64,000 bases of DNA from Pseudohalocynthiibacter aestuariivivens (GTDB lineage: Bacteria; Pseudomonadota; Alphaproteobacteria; Rhodobacterales; Rhodobacteraceae). Location: positions 1,240,001 to 1,304,000 of the forward strand of contig NZ_CP049037.1 in the NCBI RefSeq assembly GCF_011040495.1, in the 5' to 3' direction. Position 1 is the stretch's first letter. Each line of letters starts with the position of its first letter. The position numbers and the translations under genes are program-made. The notes under the pieces were generated by a model, which searched no databases, was not told the origin of the DNA, and saw nothing but the letters and a program-made list of their open reading frames with translations. Below, in pieces: positions 35,443 through 44,069 of the stretch.

Positions 35443-36087
35443 TCAATGGCTGTATCCGAATCGCGCGATATCATCCGCGCAAATATCTGCCAGCAGTTCG
35501 GCATCACGATCGCTGTAGTAACGGCGATAATCTGCATCACGATTGGACGCGTTGGCGCGTGGCAGGCTGAGCCGGAATCCCAGATGTGCCCAGAGCGGTG
35601 CGGCATCCTGCTCTAGATGCTCGATGCGAATGTAGGCTCTGCAACGCTCGGACCCTGTGGCATCGATCATGTAATGCGCATAAGGGGTCGCCTTAAATGA
35701 CGCTCTGGTCTGTGGGTGATGCAGAAACTCAGAGAAGCTCAATTGTCGCGACAACGTGACGGCAGGGTGGTCAAAGTGCTGCGCACGCAACCAATGATAG
35801 TAGCTGACCATCCGATCCCACGGATTGCGCACAAGCGTAAAGGTAAACGCTTCGGAAATCTGAGCCGTGCCAACCAGACCATCTATATCAGCAAGGGTTG
35901 AATGCTTCCACAACCGCCCCGAGGTTTTCGCGTCATTAAGCCGTTTGCGCCGACGCACTGCCTTGGGCGTGTCTCCGATCAGCACATCATCCTTCATCGC
36001 GCGCGTCTCCAGCGCCAGCGCCATAGCCGTGCCGCCAGTTTTGGGGATGTGTACGAATATGTAGTTTCGCCCGGCCGAAATGATCAT
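35443..36087 (-). CDS. Sulfotransferase family protein
   Basis: From ATG 36087 the protein has 214 residues. The 5'-phosphosulfate loop of PAPS-dependent sulfotransferases appears as FVHIPKTGGTAMALALE (about 10-26), and the 3'-phosphate loop as FTLVRNPWDRMVSYYHWL (near 74-91) with the arginine and serine of the RxxxxxxxS motif. It transfers sulfate from PAPS to an unknown hydroxyl, perhaps a surface sugar. The longer reading from 36141 would overlap the terminator region of the symporter gene and lacks a ribosome site. The 199-bp gap to the Hint gene holds the CtrA-type site and nothing else clear. Confidence 0.85.
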   Translation of the reverse strand: MIISAGRNYIFVHIPKTGGTAMALALETRAMKDDVLIGDTPKAVRRRKRLNDAKTSGRLWKHSTLADIDGLVGTAQISEAFTFTLVRNPWDRMVSYYHWLRAQHFDHPAVTLSRQLSFSEFLHHPQTRASFKATPYAHYMIDATGSERCRAYIRIEHLEQDAAPLWAHLGFRLSLPRANASNRDADYRRYYSDRDAELLADICADDIARFGYSH

Positions 36088-36146
36088 GTGGATCACGCTA
36101 ACTGCATTGTTGTCGCGCTGATAGAGGCATAGCCATGCCACAAAAA

Positions 36147-36172
36147 ATGCAGGGCGGTTTCCCGCCCTGCAT
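36147..36172 (-). terminator. Rho-independent terminator of the symporter gene
   Basis: Read on the minus strand, ATGCAGGGCGG and CCGCCCTGCAT form a perfect 11-bp stem with a four-base loop (GAAA), directly followed by six T residues. It lies 25 bp after the symporter stop at 36198 and is the clearest intrinsic terminator in the window. Confidence 0.88.
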
Positions 36173-36197
36173 CATGAATCGCTCCGTCTGAATTACG

Positions 36198-37742
36198 TCA
36201 GTGGAACTTCTTGATCTCACCCGACTTGAGGCGGCTCATGTAGCTGTTCATCTCACGCTTCACGATCGGCATCAGGCAATAGAGCGCCACGATGTTGACC
36301 ACCGCCATCGCAAAGATCGCCGCATCCGAGAAGTCGATGACCGGACCAAGGCTGGCGGCCGCTCCGATGACGACAAAGACGCAGAAGATGATCTTGAAGA
36401 CCAACTCTTTTGTTTTGCCCTCACCAAAGAGGAACGTCCACGCTTTCAGCCCGTAATATGACCAGCTGATCATCGTCGAGAAAGCAAAGAGGATCACCGC
36501 AATCGCAAGGATGTACTTGAACCAGCCAAACGAGGACGAGAACGCTGCCGATGTCAGAGCCACACCAGAGTTACCGTCAACGGTTTGAATCGCGCTACCA
36601 GCTTCGTTCAGAATGTATAGACCGGTTTCTGGATCTGACATCAACTGACCAGTGATGATGATCACCAATGCAGTCATGGTACAGATTACGACCGTATCGA
36701 TGAACGGCTCCAGCAGCGATACATACCCTTCTGTGATCGGTTCCTTGGTACGCACAGCCGAGTGCGCAATCGCAGCAGAACCAACGCCCGCTTCGTTCGA
36801 GAACGCGGCCCGCTTGAAGCCTTGGATCAACGCACCGACCATGCCGCCGGCAACGCCGAGACCTGTAAAGGCACCCTCGAAGATCTGGCCAAATGCCCAG
36901 CCAATCTTGTCGAAGTTCAACAGCAGGATGACGATCGCAGTAGCGACATAGAGCACACCCATGAACGGCACGATTTTCTCGGTGACTTTGGCGATGGATT
37001 GCAGCCCGCCGACGATAACCGCGAACACGATGCCCGCAAATACGACGCCTGTGATCCAGCCGGGATACTCACCGACCACATTGGTGATCTGCGCATGTGC
37101 CTGATTGGCCTGGAACATGTTACCGCCACCCAGCGCGCCAAGGATACAAAAGATCGAGAACAGGATCGCCATGAACTTGCCCAGTGGCAGACCGCGCTCC
37201 TCGAAGCCCTTGGTCATATAATACATCGGACCACCTGAAACGGTGCCATCCGGGTATTCGTTGCGATATTTCACACCTAGCGTACATTCTGTGAACTTCG
37301 ATGCCATGCCCATAAGACCAGCGAGAACCATCCAGAATGTGGCGCCCGGTCCACCAATGCCCACAGCGACCGCAACACCGGCGATATTACCCAGACCAAC
37401 AGTACCTGAAAGGGCTGTCGCCAGCGCTTGGAAGTGGCTGACCTCACCGGCGTCGTTGGGATCAGAATAGTCACCTTTCACCAACGAGATCGAGTGCGGA
37501 AACGCGCGGAATTGGACGAAACCGAAATATAGCGTGAAAATGGTGGCCCCGACGACCAGCCACAAAACGATCCACGGAAACGCCGTCCCGGGCAGCGGGG
37601 CAAAGATGAGATTGACGAACCAGCCGGTAGAACTGGCAAATATCTGGTTCACCTTGTCATCCAGCGATTGGGCCAGCGCGGGGGCAGATGCCGCCACAAG
37701 GCCCGTCGCGGCCAGCGCCGCGGATTTCATGAATTGTGTCAT
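36198..37742 (-). CDS. Alanine/glycine:cation symporter (AGCS family)
   Basis: A 514-residue sodium:alanine/glycine symporter with about eleven transmembrane segments. The LSGTVGLGNIAGVAVAVGIGG region (about 112-132), PGATFWMVLAGLMGMASKF and GGPMYYMTKG are hallmark AGCS motifs. An unusual feature is the N-terminus, MTQFMKSAALAATGLVAASAPALAQ, which looks like a cleavable signal peptide ahead of the first membrane segment. It is co-transcribed with the universal stress protein upstream (21-bp gap) and the unit is divergent from an Lrp/AsnC regulator, so amino-acid-responsive control is likely. A terminator closes the unit. Confidence 0.93.
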   Translation of the reverse strand: MTQFMKSAALAATGLVAASAPALAQSLDDKVNQIFASSTGWFVNLIFAPLPGTAFPWIVLWLVVGATIFTLYFGFVQFRAFPHSISLVKGDYSDPNDAGEVSHFQALATALSGTVGLGNIAGVAVAVGIGGPGATFWMVLAGLMGMASKFTECTLGVKYRNEYPDGTVSGGPMYYMTKGFEERGLPLGKFMAILFSIFCILGALGGGNMFQANQAHAQITNVVGEYPGWITGVVFAGIVFAVIVGGLQSIAKVTEKIVPFMGVLYVATAIVILLLNFDKIGWAFGQIFEGAFTGLGVAGGMVGALIQGFKRAAFSNEAGVGSAAIAHSAVRTKEPITEGYVSLLEPFIDTVVICTMTALVIIITGQLMSDPETGLYILNEAGSAIQTVDGNSGVALTSAAFSSSFGWFKYILAIAVILFAFSTMISWSYYGLKAWTFLFGEGKTKELVFKIIFCVFVVIGAAASLGPVIDFSDAAIFAMAVVNIVALYCLMPIVKREMNSYMSRLKSGEIKKFH

Positions 37743-37763
37743 ATGTCCCTCATTTTTTATTAG

Positions 37764-38198
37764 TTATGGAACGATCGTGACCGGTACGGTCGCGACCTGC
37801 GCCACGCTGCCTGCAACAGCACCAAAGAGCCGCGCAGCAATCCCGCTTCCACCGGTACGACCGATGATAATCTGGCTTGCGCTTTTCTCTGCCGCAATCG
37901 AACAGAGCGTATCGGCAGTTCGGCCATAGCGCAGCTCGGTCGTGACTTTGACACCCGTGTCGCTCAGGCGCTTGGTAAGCGGCTCGAGCACATGCTTATT
38001 GGCACGATCCAGTTCTTCCCCGCGACGCTTGTGACGTTCCTCCAACTCCGTTGGCGTCAGAAATGCGTAGGGTGACCATTCCAGAACATGGGCAACGATC
38101 AACTCCGCCTTCTCCGCCTTGGCGCGGTCGACGGCAAAGTTCAGCGCGCGCAGCGAGCTGTCACTGCCATCGTAACCGACGACGATTGTATTAGACAT
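37764..38198 (-). CDS. Universal stress protein (UspA family, ATP-binding type)
   Basis: From ATG 38198 (GGGAGG nine bases before) the protein has 144 residues. It begins with TIVVGYDGSDSSLRALNFAV and its end has the G-x2-G-x9-G(S/T) nucleotide site in GRTGGSGIAARLFGAVAGS, marking it as an ATP-binding Usp. Usp proteins paired with transporters (for example TeaD with TeaABC) modulate uptake; this one is encoded 21 bp upstream of the alanine/glycine symporter and probably does the same. A 6-bp-arm hairpin (ACGCCC...GGGCGT, 38224-38239) lies in its leader. Confidence 0.92.
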   Translation of the reverse strand: MSNTIVVGYDGSDSSLRALNFAVDRAKAEKAELIVAHVLEWSPYAFLTPTELEERHKRRGEELDRANKHVLEPLTKRLSDTGVKVTTELRYGRTADTLCSIAAEKSASQIIIGRTGGSGIAARLFGAVAGSVAQVATVPVTIVP

Positions 38199-38280
38199 TA
38201 CTTCCCTCCCTTTGGGTTTTGTCACGCCCCTATGGGCGTCCCACCACTCTACGTGATTGTCAAATGTAAATGGCGCTCTC

Positions 38281-38308
38281 TTTTCTGTCCATTTGAGAAT
38301 TTTTCTGT
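38281..38308. promoter_or_regulatory. Two TTTTCTGT direct repeats in the Lrp/Usp intergenic region
   Basis: TTTTCTGT occurs at 38281-38288 and again at 38301-38308, 20 bp apart start to start (two helical turns). The pair lies 45-72 bp before the Lrp gene and 83-110 bp before the Usp gene, a suitable place for Lrp binding. The link to Lrp is inference. Confidence 0.35.
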
Positions 38309-38352
38309 AAACTTCCCTTGATTTTGGCCCATAATTGAGAAATTTTTGCGAT

Positions 38353-38805
38353 ATGAGCATTACAACGCGGATTCTTTCCATACTTCAGCATGATAGTCAG
38401 ATTTCAATGGCCCGCCTGTCAGAACGGGTCGGGCTGTCGCTTTCGGCCTGTCACAGGCGCGTCAAAAATCTAGAAGCCGATGGCACAATTGAGGGGTATG
38501 GCGCCCGGTTGAATCGCGAGGCGCTTGGACTTGAAATTCAGGTGTTCATTGAGGTTCGACTCGCCAGCCAACGACAGGAAGAAATCAGTGCCTTCGAAGC
38601 GGCAATCGCACGGATGCCCGAGATTTTGGAATGTCATCTGGTCTCGGGCGAGCTGGATTACCTGATGCGCGTCGCTGCCCGCAATACGTCTGACTACGCA
38701 GAATTGTACCGCACCCGGCTCTCGCAAATTCCTGGTGTCTCTCAGTTGAAAACCCTGATGAGCCTGTCGACAGTCAAAGAATTTCGCGGCTACCATCTAT
38801 GTTGA
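38353..38805 (+). CDS. Lrp/AsnC family transcriptional regulator
   Basis: From ATG 38353 the protein has 150 residues. The winged HTH is at about 1-60 (ILSILQHDSQISMARLSERV; LSLSACHRRVKNLEADGTI) and the RAM/ligand domain covers about 65-145, with CHLVSGELDYLMRVAARN. Such regulators sense amino acids. It is divergent from the universal stress protein-symporter unit, so its likely targets are that operon and itself. A TTG 6 codons upstream (38335) is a weaker start. Confidence 0.93.
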   Translation: MSITTRILSILQHDSQISMARLSERVGLSLSACHRRVKNLEADGTIEGYGARLNREALGLEIQVFIEVRLASQRQEEISAFEAAIARMPEILECHLVSGELDYLMRVAARNTSDYAELYRTRLSQIPGVSQLKTLMSLSTVKEFRGYHLC

Positions 38806-38975
38806 CGGCAAGGCGGTGGATACCGGATGATTTTCAGATTTCGAACCGCTAGGCAGTGTAGGCCCCCATTTTGGACAATAAAGGCGCATAAATACTTACC
38901 AATTGATCGACGCGCCAAACCCAATATCCTCAACCAGTCGAACGACGTGAGAATCAGATCAACTAGGAGAATCTA

Positions 38976-40604
38976 ATGGGCTGGATGACGGACGAGACCG
39001 GGCTGGATAAGCGTTCAGCAAATTTCGTATCGCTCACGCCGCTATCACACCTGCGCCGCGCCGCTACATTGTTTCGCGACTACGAAGCGGTGATCTATCG
39101 GGACGTCCGCCGCACATACGGCGACTATTACGACCGCTGTACGCGGCTCGCTTCTGCGCTGAGTACGCTAGGTGTAAAATCCGGCGAGGTGGTCGCGACG
39201 CTTCTGCCCAATATCCCAGCCCATGCCGAGGCGCATTTCGGAGTACCCGCCACTGGTGCAGTGCTGAACACGATCAATACCCGGTTAGAGGTCGATACGG
39301 TCAGCTACATCTTTGATCACGGCGAAGCCAGAGTGGCGCTGGTCGACACCCAGTTCATTCCGTTGGTCGAAGCCGCCATAAAAGCGATGCAAGGGACCGC
39401 CCCGACGATCATCGAGGTGGCCGACCCGCAGGCCGGTCACCATGCCACAGGGCGCCACACAGAGTACGAGGGTTTTCTGGCTGGCGCAGATCCCGAATTC
39501 GATTGGGTGATGCCCGAGGACGAATGGGAGAGCATCGCGCTGAACTACACATCCGGCACCACGGGACGGCCCAAAGGCGTCGTGTGTCACCACAGGGGCG
39601 CCTACCTGATGACCATGGGCACCGCGATAAGCTGGCAGATGACACGCCATCCACGCTATTTGACCATCGTGCCGCTGTTTCACTGCAACGGCTGGAATCA
39701 TACTTGGATGATGCCACTACTGGGCGGGACGGTGATCTGTTGCCGCGACATCACGGCCCGCGCAATCTATGATGCCATCGCTGACGAGGGCGTGACCCAT
39801 TTCGGAGGCGCACCCATTGTCCTTAACACCATCGTCAACGCCAAGGACGCAGACAGGCGCACATTCGACCACATCGTAGATGTCTTCACCGCCGGTGCCC
39901 CGCCGCCTGCCGCCACATTGCGCGCGATCGAACCGCTCGGGTTCAAGGTCACGCAGGTTTATGGCCTGACCGAAACCTACGGGCATGTGACCGAATGTAT
40001 GTGGCACGGGGCATGGGATGATAAATCCGATGAAGAACGCTATGCAATCAAGGCGCGGACCGGCGTGCCAATGTGCATGGCCGAGGACATCACCGCGATG
40101 GATTCCGAAACAATGACCCAGACCCCGAAAGACGCCACGTCGCAAGGCGAGATTATGATACGCGGCAACACAGTGATGAAGGGGTATCTGAAAAACCCGG
40201 AAGCTACCGAAGAGGCATTCCGGGGGGGGTACTTCCATTCCGGCGACATTGCGTTGCAACATCCCGACAGCTACCTTCAGATCGCTGATCGCGCCAAGGA
40301 TATCATCATCTCCGGTGGCGAAAACATTGGCTCTGTCGAAGTCGAAGGTGTGCTTATGACCCACCCGGCAATCCTGCTCTGCGCCGTGGTGGCCAAACCC
40401 GACGAGAAATGGGGAGAAGTACCCTGCGCATTTGTGGAACTGAAAGAAGGCGCCCAGACCACCGAAGCAGATGTCATCGCCTATGCGCGCGAGCGTCTCG
40501 CAGGGTTCAAAACGCCAAAGAGAATTGTATTCGAAGAACTGCCAAAAACGTCGACAGGAAAAATTCAGAAGTTCGAGTTGCGTGAACGTGCAAAAGACCT
40601 CTGA
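38976..40604 (+). CDS. AMP-dependent acyl-CoA ligase (DmdB-like)
   Basis: A 542-residue ANL-superfamily ligase. The phosphate loop NYTSGTTGRPKGVV lies at about 190-203, the adenine motif in VYGLTETYG near 328-336, the hinge aspartate in GYFHSGDIA, and the catalytic C-terminal lysine in KTSTGKIQK near 525-533. The opening LTPLSHLRRAATLFRDYEAV and VPATGAVLNTINTRL match the medium-chain/3-methylmercaptopropionyl-CoA ligase (DmdB) type of Roseobacters. It therefore may activate methylmercaptopropionate from DMSP or another short/medium-chain acid. AGGAGA precedes the ATG. No other dmd gene is in the window, so the substrate remains open. Confidence 0.85.
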   Translation: MGWMTDETGLDKRSANFVSLTPLSHLRRAATLFRDYEAVIYRDVRRTYGDYYDRCTRLASALSTLGVKSGEVVATLLPNIPAHAEAHFGVPATGAVLNTINTRLEVDTVSYIFDHGEARVALVDTQFIPLVEAAIKAMQGTAPTIIEVADPQAGHHATGRHTEYEGFLAGADPEFDWVMPEDEWESIALNYTSGTTGRPKGVVCHHRGAYLMTMGTAISWQMTRHPRYLTIVPLFHCNGWNHTWMMPLLGGTVICCRDITARAIYDAIADEGVTHFGGAPIVLNTIVNAKDADRRTFDHIVDVFTAGAPPPAATLRAIEPLGFKVTQVYGLTETYGHVTECMWHGAWDDKSDEERYAIKARTGVPMCMAEDITAMDSETMTQTPKDATSQGEIMIRGNTVMKGYLKNPEATEEAFRGGYFHSGDIALQHPDSYLQIADRAKDIIISGGENIGSVEVEGVLMTHPAILLCAVVAKPDEKWGEVPCAFVELKEGAQTTEADVIAYARERLAGFKTPKRIVFEELPKTSTGKIQKFELRERAKDL

Positions 40605-40715
40605 ACTCATGGCTTTGCGTAAACTCGGTATGACAGTAACGATGCTCCCGCAATTGAGCGATCAGATGTAACGTGCTAGGCTGCATTCAAAGAGGCGAAG
40701 CAGGCCCGGCACATA

Positions 40716-41741
40716 ATGACCGCACTCCGTGAATATGATCGGCTAGAAGCCTCTGGGCTATGGCGCTCCGCACCCGATGCCCAGCGCAGCGAAGTCGTCG
40801 TTTCTATCGGCGATGCGACGTTGATCATCAGCGATATGCGCGACCGTGCGCTGACGCATTGGTCTATCCCAGCCATTACTCGGTCTAACCCCGGCCACCG
40901 TCCGGCGATCTATCATCCTGACGGCGATCCCGGCGAAACGCTGGAATTGGCGGCCTCCGAGGCCGCAATGATTGATGCCATTGAAAAGTTGCGCGCCGCA
41001 GTCGAGCGCCGGCGCCCACATCCCGGACGACTGCGGTTGGTGGTCTTGCTGGGCTCGATGCTGATGGCTGTCGCTGTGGCGGTATTCTGGCTGCCCAATG
41101 CCGTGCGCGATCATGCCGTGTCCGTCGTGCCTGCTGTAAAGCGCGCCGAAATCGGTCGCGCCCTGCTGATGCATTTGTTGCCGGTCACGGGCCCACCATG
41201 CGGGGCGGCCGGTGGTCCCGCCGCGCTGTCAAAGCTTGCCACACGCCTGCCATCCGAAGACCGCACCGCCGATTTGATGGTCGTCCGCAGCGGTGTCGCA
41301 AATGCCACCACACTGCCCGGCGGTACAATCGTGCTAAATCGCTCACTGGTCGAAGACCACGAGGAACCGGATGTGATCGCAGGCTACATCATTGCCGAAC
41401 GTCTGCGCGCGCGGGCGCACGATCCACTGGACCGACTGTTAGAGCATGCAGGACTGATCGCCACCTTTCGCCTGATGACCACGGGCCATCCCGGCGAAAC
41501 AGCGTTGGCTCGTTACGCTGAACACCTTCTGACGGCCCCTCCTGCACCATTGGACGACGAGGTGTTGCTTGACGGATTTCGCGCATGGTCTGTGCGCTCA
41601 ACGCCCTATGCCTATGCGCGTGACATTTCAGGGGAAACAGTGCTGCCACTGATCGAGGCGGACCCTTTTGGAGGAGCCGCACCAGAAGCGATCCTCAGCG
41701 ATGGTGACTGGCTGCGCTTGCAAGGAATCTGTGGCAGCTAG
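40716..41741 (+). CDS. Membrane protein with a degenerate M48-peptidase-like domain
   Basis: A 341-residue protein I do not recognise as a named family. An N-terminal cytosolic part (1-105) is followed by one membrane segment (about 107-127, LVVLLGSMLMAVAVAVFWL) and a periplasmic domain. Residues 199-235 (LPGGTIVLNRSL, then DVIAGYIIAERLRARA) align by eye with the LPGG...HExxH region of M48 metallopeptidases, but the HExxH is replaced by YIIAE, so no zinc site remains. The start has no clear strong ribosome site (GGCGAAG at 40691). It probably acts as a scaffold or binding protein rather than a protease; this is inference. Confidence 0.6.
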   Translation: MTALREYDRLEASGLWRSAPDAQRSEVVVSIGDATLIISDMRDRALTHWSIPAITRSNPGHRPAIYHPDGDPGETLELAASEAAMIDAIEKLRAAVERRRPHPGRLRLVVLLGSMLMAVAVAVFWLPNAVRDHAVSVVPAVKRAEIGRALLMHLLPVTGPPCGAAGGPAALSKLATRLPSEDRTADLMVVRSGVANATTLPGGTIVLNRSLVEDHEEPDVIAGYIIAERLRARAHDPLDRLLEHAGLIATFRLMTTGHPGETALARYAEHLLTAPPAPLDDEVLLDGFRAWSVRSTPYAYARDISGETVLPLIEADPFGGAAPEAILSDGDWLRLQGICGS

Positions 41742-41809
41742 CCCAAAGAGGATTGCGTATTCCCTGATTCAGGAAAAGCCCAAAACAAAAGACGTTAACC
41801 AAAGAAAAC

Positions 41810-41835
41810 GGGCCAACCCGGCAAAAGGTCGGCCC
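41810..41835 (-). terminator. Rho-independent terminator of the SPOR-domain gene
   Basis: On the minus strand GGGCCGACC and GGTTGGCCC pair over 9 bp (one G-U pair) around the loop TTTTGCCG, followed by GTTTTCTTT. It lies 30 bp after the SPOR gene stop and may also slow transcription from the convergent gene. The rest of the 123-bp gap has a short CCTGATTCAGG palindrome (41763-41773). Confidence 0.75.
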
Positions 41836-41864
41836 GAAACATCATTCAGGAAACGCAACGCTCG

Positions 41865-43295
41865 TTACTTGCGCAACTTTGCGTTGCCAAAGCCCGCACC
41901 CTGTACGCGCGACAGTGCCGAGTTGAGCTGTGATTGGCTATTGAACGGTCCGGCCAGCAGCAGGCTGTAGGTCTGCCCATTCCGCCGCATCGTGCCGAGC
42001 CGTGCCGGCAGCCCTGCCCCCGCAATTCTCTGTGCCGCCTGTTGTGCCTGCGCGCGGGACGAATAAACCCCGGCCTGCACGAACCGGTGGCTGGCCGCAC
42101 GCTGCGACTGGCTTGTGACGGTCGCACTGGATTTGGTCGATACGGTCGCCGTTTGCGTAGCATAGGCTGGCGCAGCACTGGTCGTCGCCATTCCGTAGCC
42201 ACGGGCCTGCTGTGTCGCATAGGCTGTCGAAACATTGGCACGCTTTTGTTGTTCATAGCTGGTGTAGGGGTACATCAGTCCGGGATAGTCCTGCGTGACC
42301 ACCTGCCCTGTGTCGCGGATGATCAGACGCCGCGGCAGGGTTTTGGTCCAGACAACGTCCATCTGCGCCTTACCCTCAAAGGTCTGATGCGTACGGTGCG
42401 GGTTAAGCCTGCCGTCCATCCAAACTCGTTTATATCCCTCTGGCACACCATTGAGGCCACGATAGCTGGCGACCTGATTTTCATAGACATGCTTGGGCGC
42501 GATACGTGTCGTAGTGGTGGTGTATGCTGGGCTAGGCTGCGCTGCATAGGCCGTGGCAGCGGGCTTGTAGCTGGGTGCCTGATAGCTTGGCGCAGTGTAT
42601 GTCGGCGCCTGTGTATAGACGGGTGCAGGCGCGACACGACGAGGTGCAGCGGAATTGTCAGCGTAGGTGATATGGCCTGCGGACTGAGGTCCACAGCGAA
42701 CCGCATGTTTTCCGGCCATATAGCGCTGCGAAACCGCACTGCGTCCGGCACAGCCCGACGGGGCCTGAACGACGCGGCGCTTCGGTTGCGGAGCCGCAGC
42801 CACCACTGGCGTGGGCGCAGGGGCAGGAGCAACCAATACCGGAGCAACGCTGCGTTTGGGTGCTGTCACGACGACAGGGTTGGACGCTGGTGCACGTGCG
42901 ACGCGTCTGGTACTGGCTGTCACAGGCGCTGGCGCCGGTGCTGCCCGCACGACGCGAGGCGCCGGTTTTGGCGCCGGAGCGACCGCAACCACCGTGGCGG
43001 GCTTGGCGGCAGGCGTAGCCACTGGTTCAGGTGCACGGCGCGCTGTCGCCAGCGATGGCTGAAAACCACAAACTACTGTTCGGCTGCGCGAAACACGCGG
43101 CACCCACGTTACATTCCCGTCGATCCCGGCGCGGATGAATACACAGCCTTTGCTGTCTACATATTGTCGACCGGTATAGGACGAGGGCGGAAATTCGGCA
43201 GGCTCGCCAGAATCTTTCAGCGTCTTTGCCTGAACATAGCTCAGGCCACATGACGCTGCGATAACTGCGAGTGCAATGACTCTCGTTATTTTCAT
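41865..43295 (-). CDS. Secreted SPOR-domain protein with Ala/Pro-rich linker
   Basis: From ATG 43295 the protein has 476 residues: a signal peptide (about 1-23, ending YVQA), a small N-terminal domain with two Cys ([13 protein letters not shown]), a long Ala/Pro/Val-rich linker (about 90-300), a central segment with [15 protein letters not shown] and a C-terminal SPOR domain of about 75 residues ([21 protein letters not shown] ... YSLLLAGPF). SPOR domains bind denuded peptidoglycan at the division septum, so the protein is likely periplasmic and cell-wall bound. It lies downstream of upp on the same strand. A hairpin covers its ribosome site (43302-43316). Confidence 0.82.
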   Translation of the reverse strand: MKITRVIALAVIAASCGLSYVQAKTLKDSGEPAEFPPSSYTGRQYVDSKGCVFIRAGIDGNVTWVPRVSRSRTVVCGFQPSLATARRAPEPVATPAAKPATVVAVAPAPKPAPRVVRAAPAPAPVTASTRRVARAPASNPVVVTAPKRSVAPVLVAPAPAPTPVVAAAPQPKRRVVQAPSGCAGRSAVSQRYMAGKHAVRCGPQSAGHITYADNSAAPRRVAPAPVYTQAPTYTAPSYQAPSYKPAATAYAAQPSPAYTTTTTRIAPKHVYENQVASYRGLNGVPEGYKRVWMDGRLNPHRTHQTFEGKAQMDVVWTKTLPRRLIIRDTGQVVTQDYPGLMYPYTSYEQQKRANVSTAYATQQARGYGMATTSAAPAYATQTATVSTKSSATVTSQSQRAASHRFVQAGVYSSRAQAQQAAQRIAGAGLPARLGTMRRNGQTYSLLLAGPFNSQSQLNSALSRVQGAGFGNAKLRK

Positions 43296-43301
43296 TTTGT
43301 C

Positions 43302-43316
43302 CCCACAAGATGTGGG
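43302..43316 (-). promoter_or_regulatory. Hairpin over the ribosome site of the SPOR gene
   Basis: CCCACA (43311-43316 on the minus strand) pairs with TGTGGG (43302-43307) around a three-base loop. The 3' arm and following base form the only purine-rich ribosome site (GTGGGGA) five bases before the ATG, so the hairpin could hide it. Base pairing is seen; regulation is inferred. Confidence 0.3.
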
Positions 43317-43360
43317 AAAACTCTGCCTTAATTCAAACCCTGAGTAAACAGGCAAGCAGC

Positions 43361-43993
43361 CTATTTTGTGCCAAACATGCGGTCACCCGCATCTCCTAGC
43401 CCGGGAAGGATGTATCCAATGTCATTTAGACGCTCATCTAACGAGGCCGTCACGATCGGAACATCGGGATGTGCCTCTTTCATCCGCGCAACCCCTTCAG
43501 GCGCGGCCAGCAAACATAGAAAACGGATATCCTTGGCGCCTGCCTGTTTCAGCAGGTCCACGGCCGCTGCTGAGGAATTGCCCGTGGCGAGCATTGGATC
43601 AACCACGATCACCAGCCGTTTTTCCAGCATATCCGGTACTTTAAAGTAATATTGCACCGGCTTTAGCGTTTTCTCGTCGCGGTAAAGCCCGACAAACCCG
43701 ACCCGAGCCGAGGGGATCAGCTCCAACATGCCATCCAGCAATCCGTTACCGGCACGCAGAATCGAAATCAGCGCCAGCTTGCGCCCTGCCAGCGTCGGCG
43801 CTTCCATCTCCTCCATCGGCGTCTCGATGTTCTTGGTGGTCATTGGCAGCTCATACGTGACCTCATAGGCCAGCAGCTGACTGATTTCGCGCAACAGCTG
43901 GCGAAACACCGCCGTCGAGGTATCTTTCTCCCGCATCAAAGTCAGCTTGTGCTGAACAAGCGGGTGTTTGACGATTGTGAGATGCTCTTGCAT
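43361..43993 (-). CDS. upp: Uracil phosphoribosyltransferase
   Basis: A 210-residue enzyme making UMP from uracil and PRPP. The PRPP loop [14 protein letters not shown] is at about 129-142 and the uracil-binding end ([16 protein letters not shown]) is intact at the C-terminus. CGGAGG stands before the ATG. It is the last gene of cdd-deoA-deoB-upp; it takes up the uracil released by thymidine/uridine phosphorolysis. The gap of 76 bp after deoB lacks a terminator. Confidence 0.97.
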   Translation of the reverse strand: MQEHLTIVKHPLVQHKLTLMREKDTSTAVFRQLLREISQLLAYEVTYELPMTTKNIETPMEEMEAPTLAGRKLALISILRAGNGLLDGMLELIPSARVGFVGLYRDEKTLKPVQYYFKVPDMLEKRLVIVVDPMLATGNSSAAAVDLLKQAGAKDIRFLCLLAAPEGVARMKEAHPDVPIVTASLDERLNDIGYILPGLGDAGDRMFGTK

Positions 43994-44069
43994 TGGGGTT
44001 CCTCCGGGCTGGCGTATGCGCTGCTTTTAGTCACTTGCACTGCCCAAGGGCAATGGCCAGCGCGATAGA

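Noticed and set aside
41793..41800. TTAACC half-site after the M48-like gene
   Set aside because: Only a half-site and located downstream of both convergent genes.
41934..43253. A 439-codon open frame opposite the SPOR gene
   Set aside because: It is an antisense reading of the Ala/Pro-rich linker; the translation is rich in Cys, Arg and Trp without motif.
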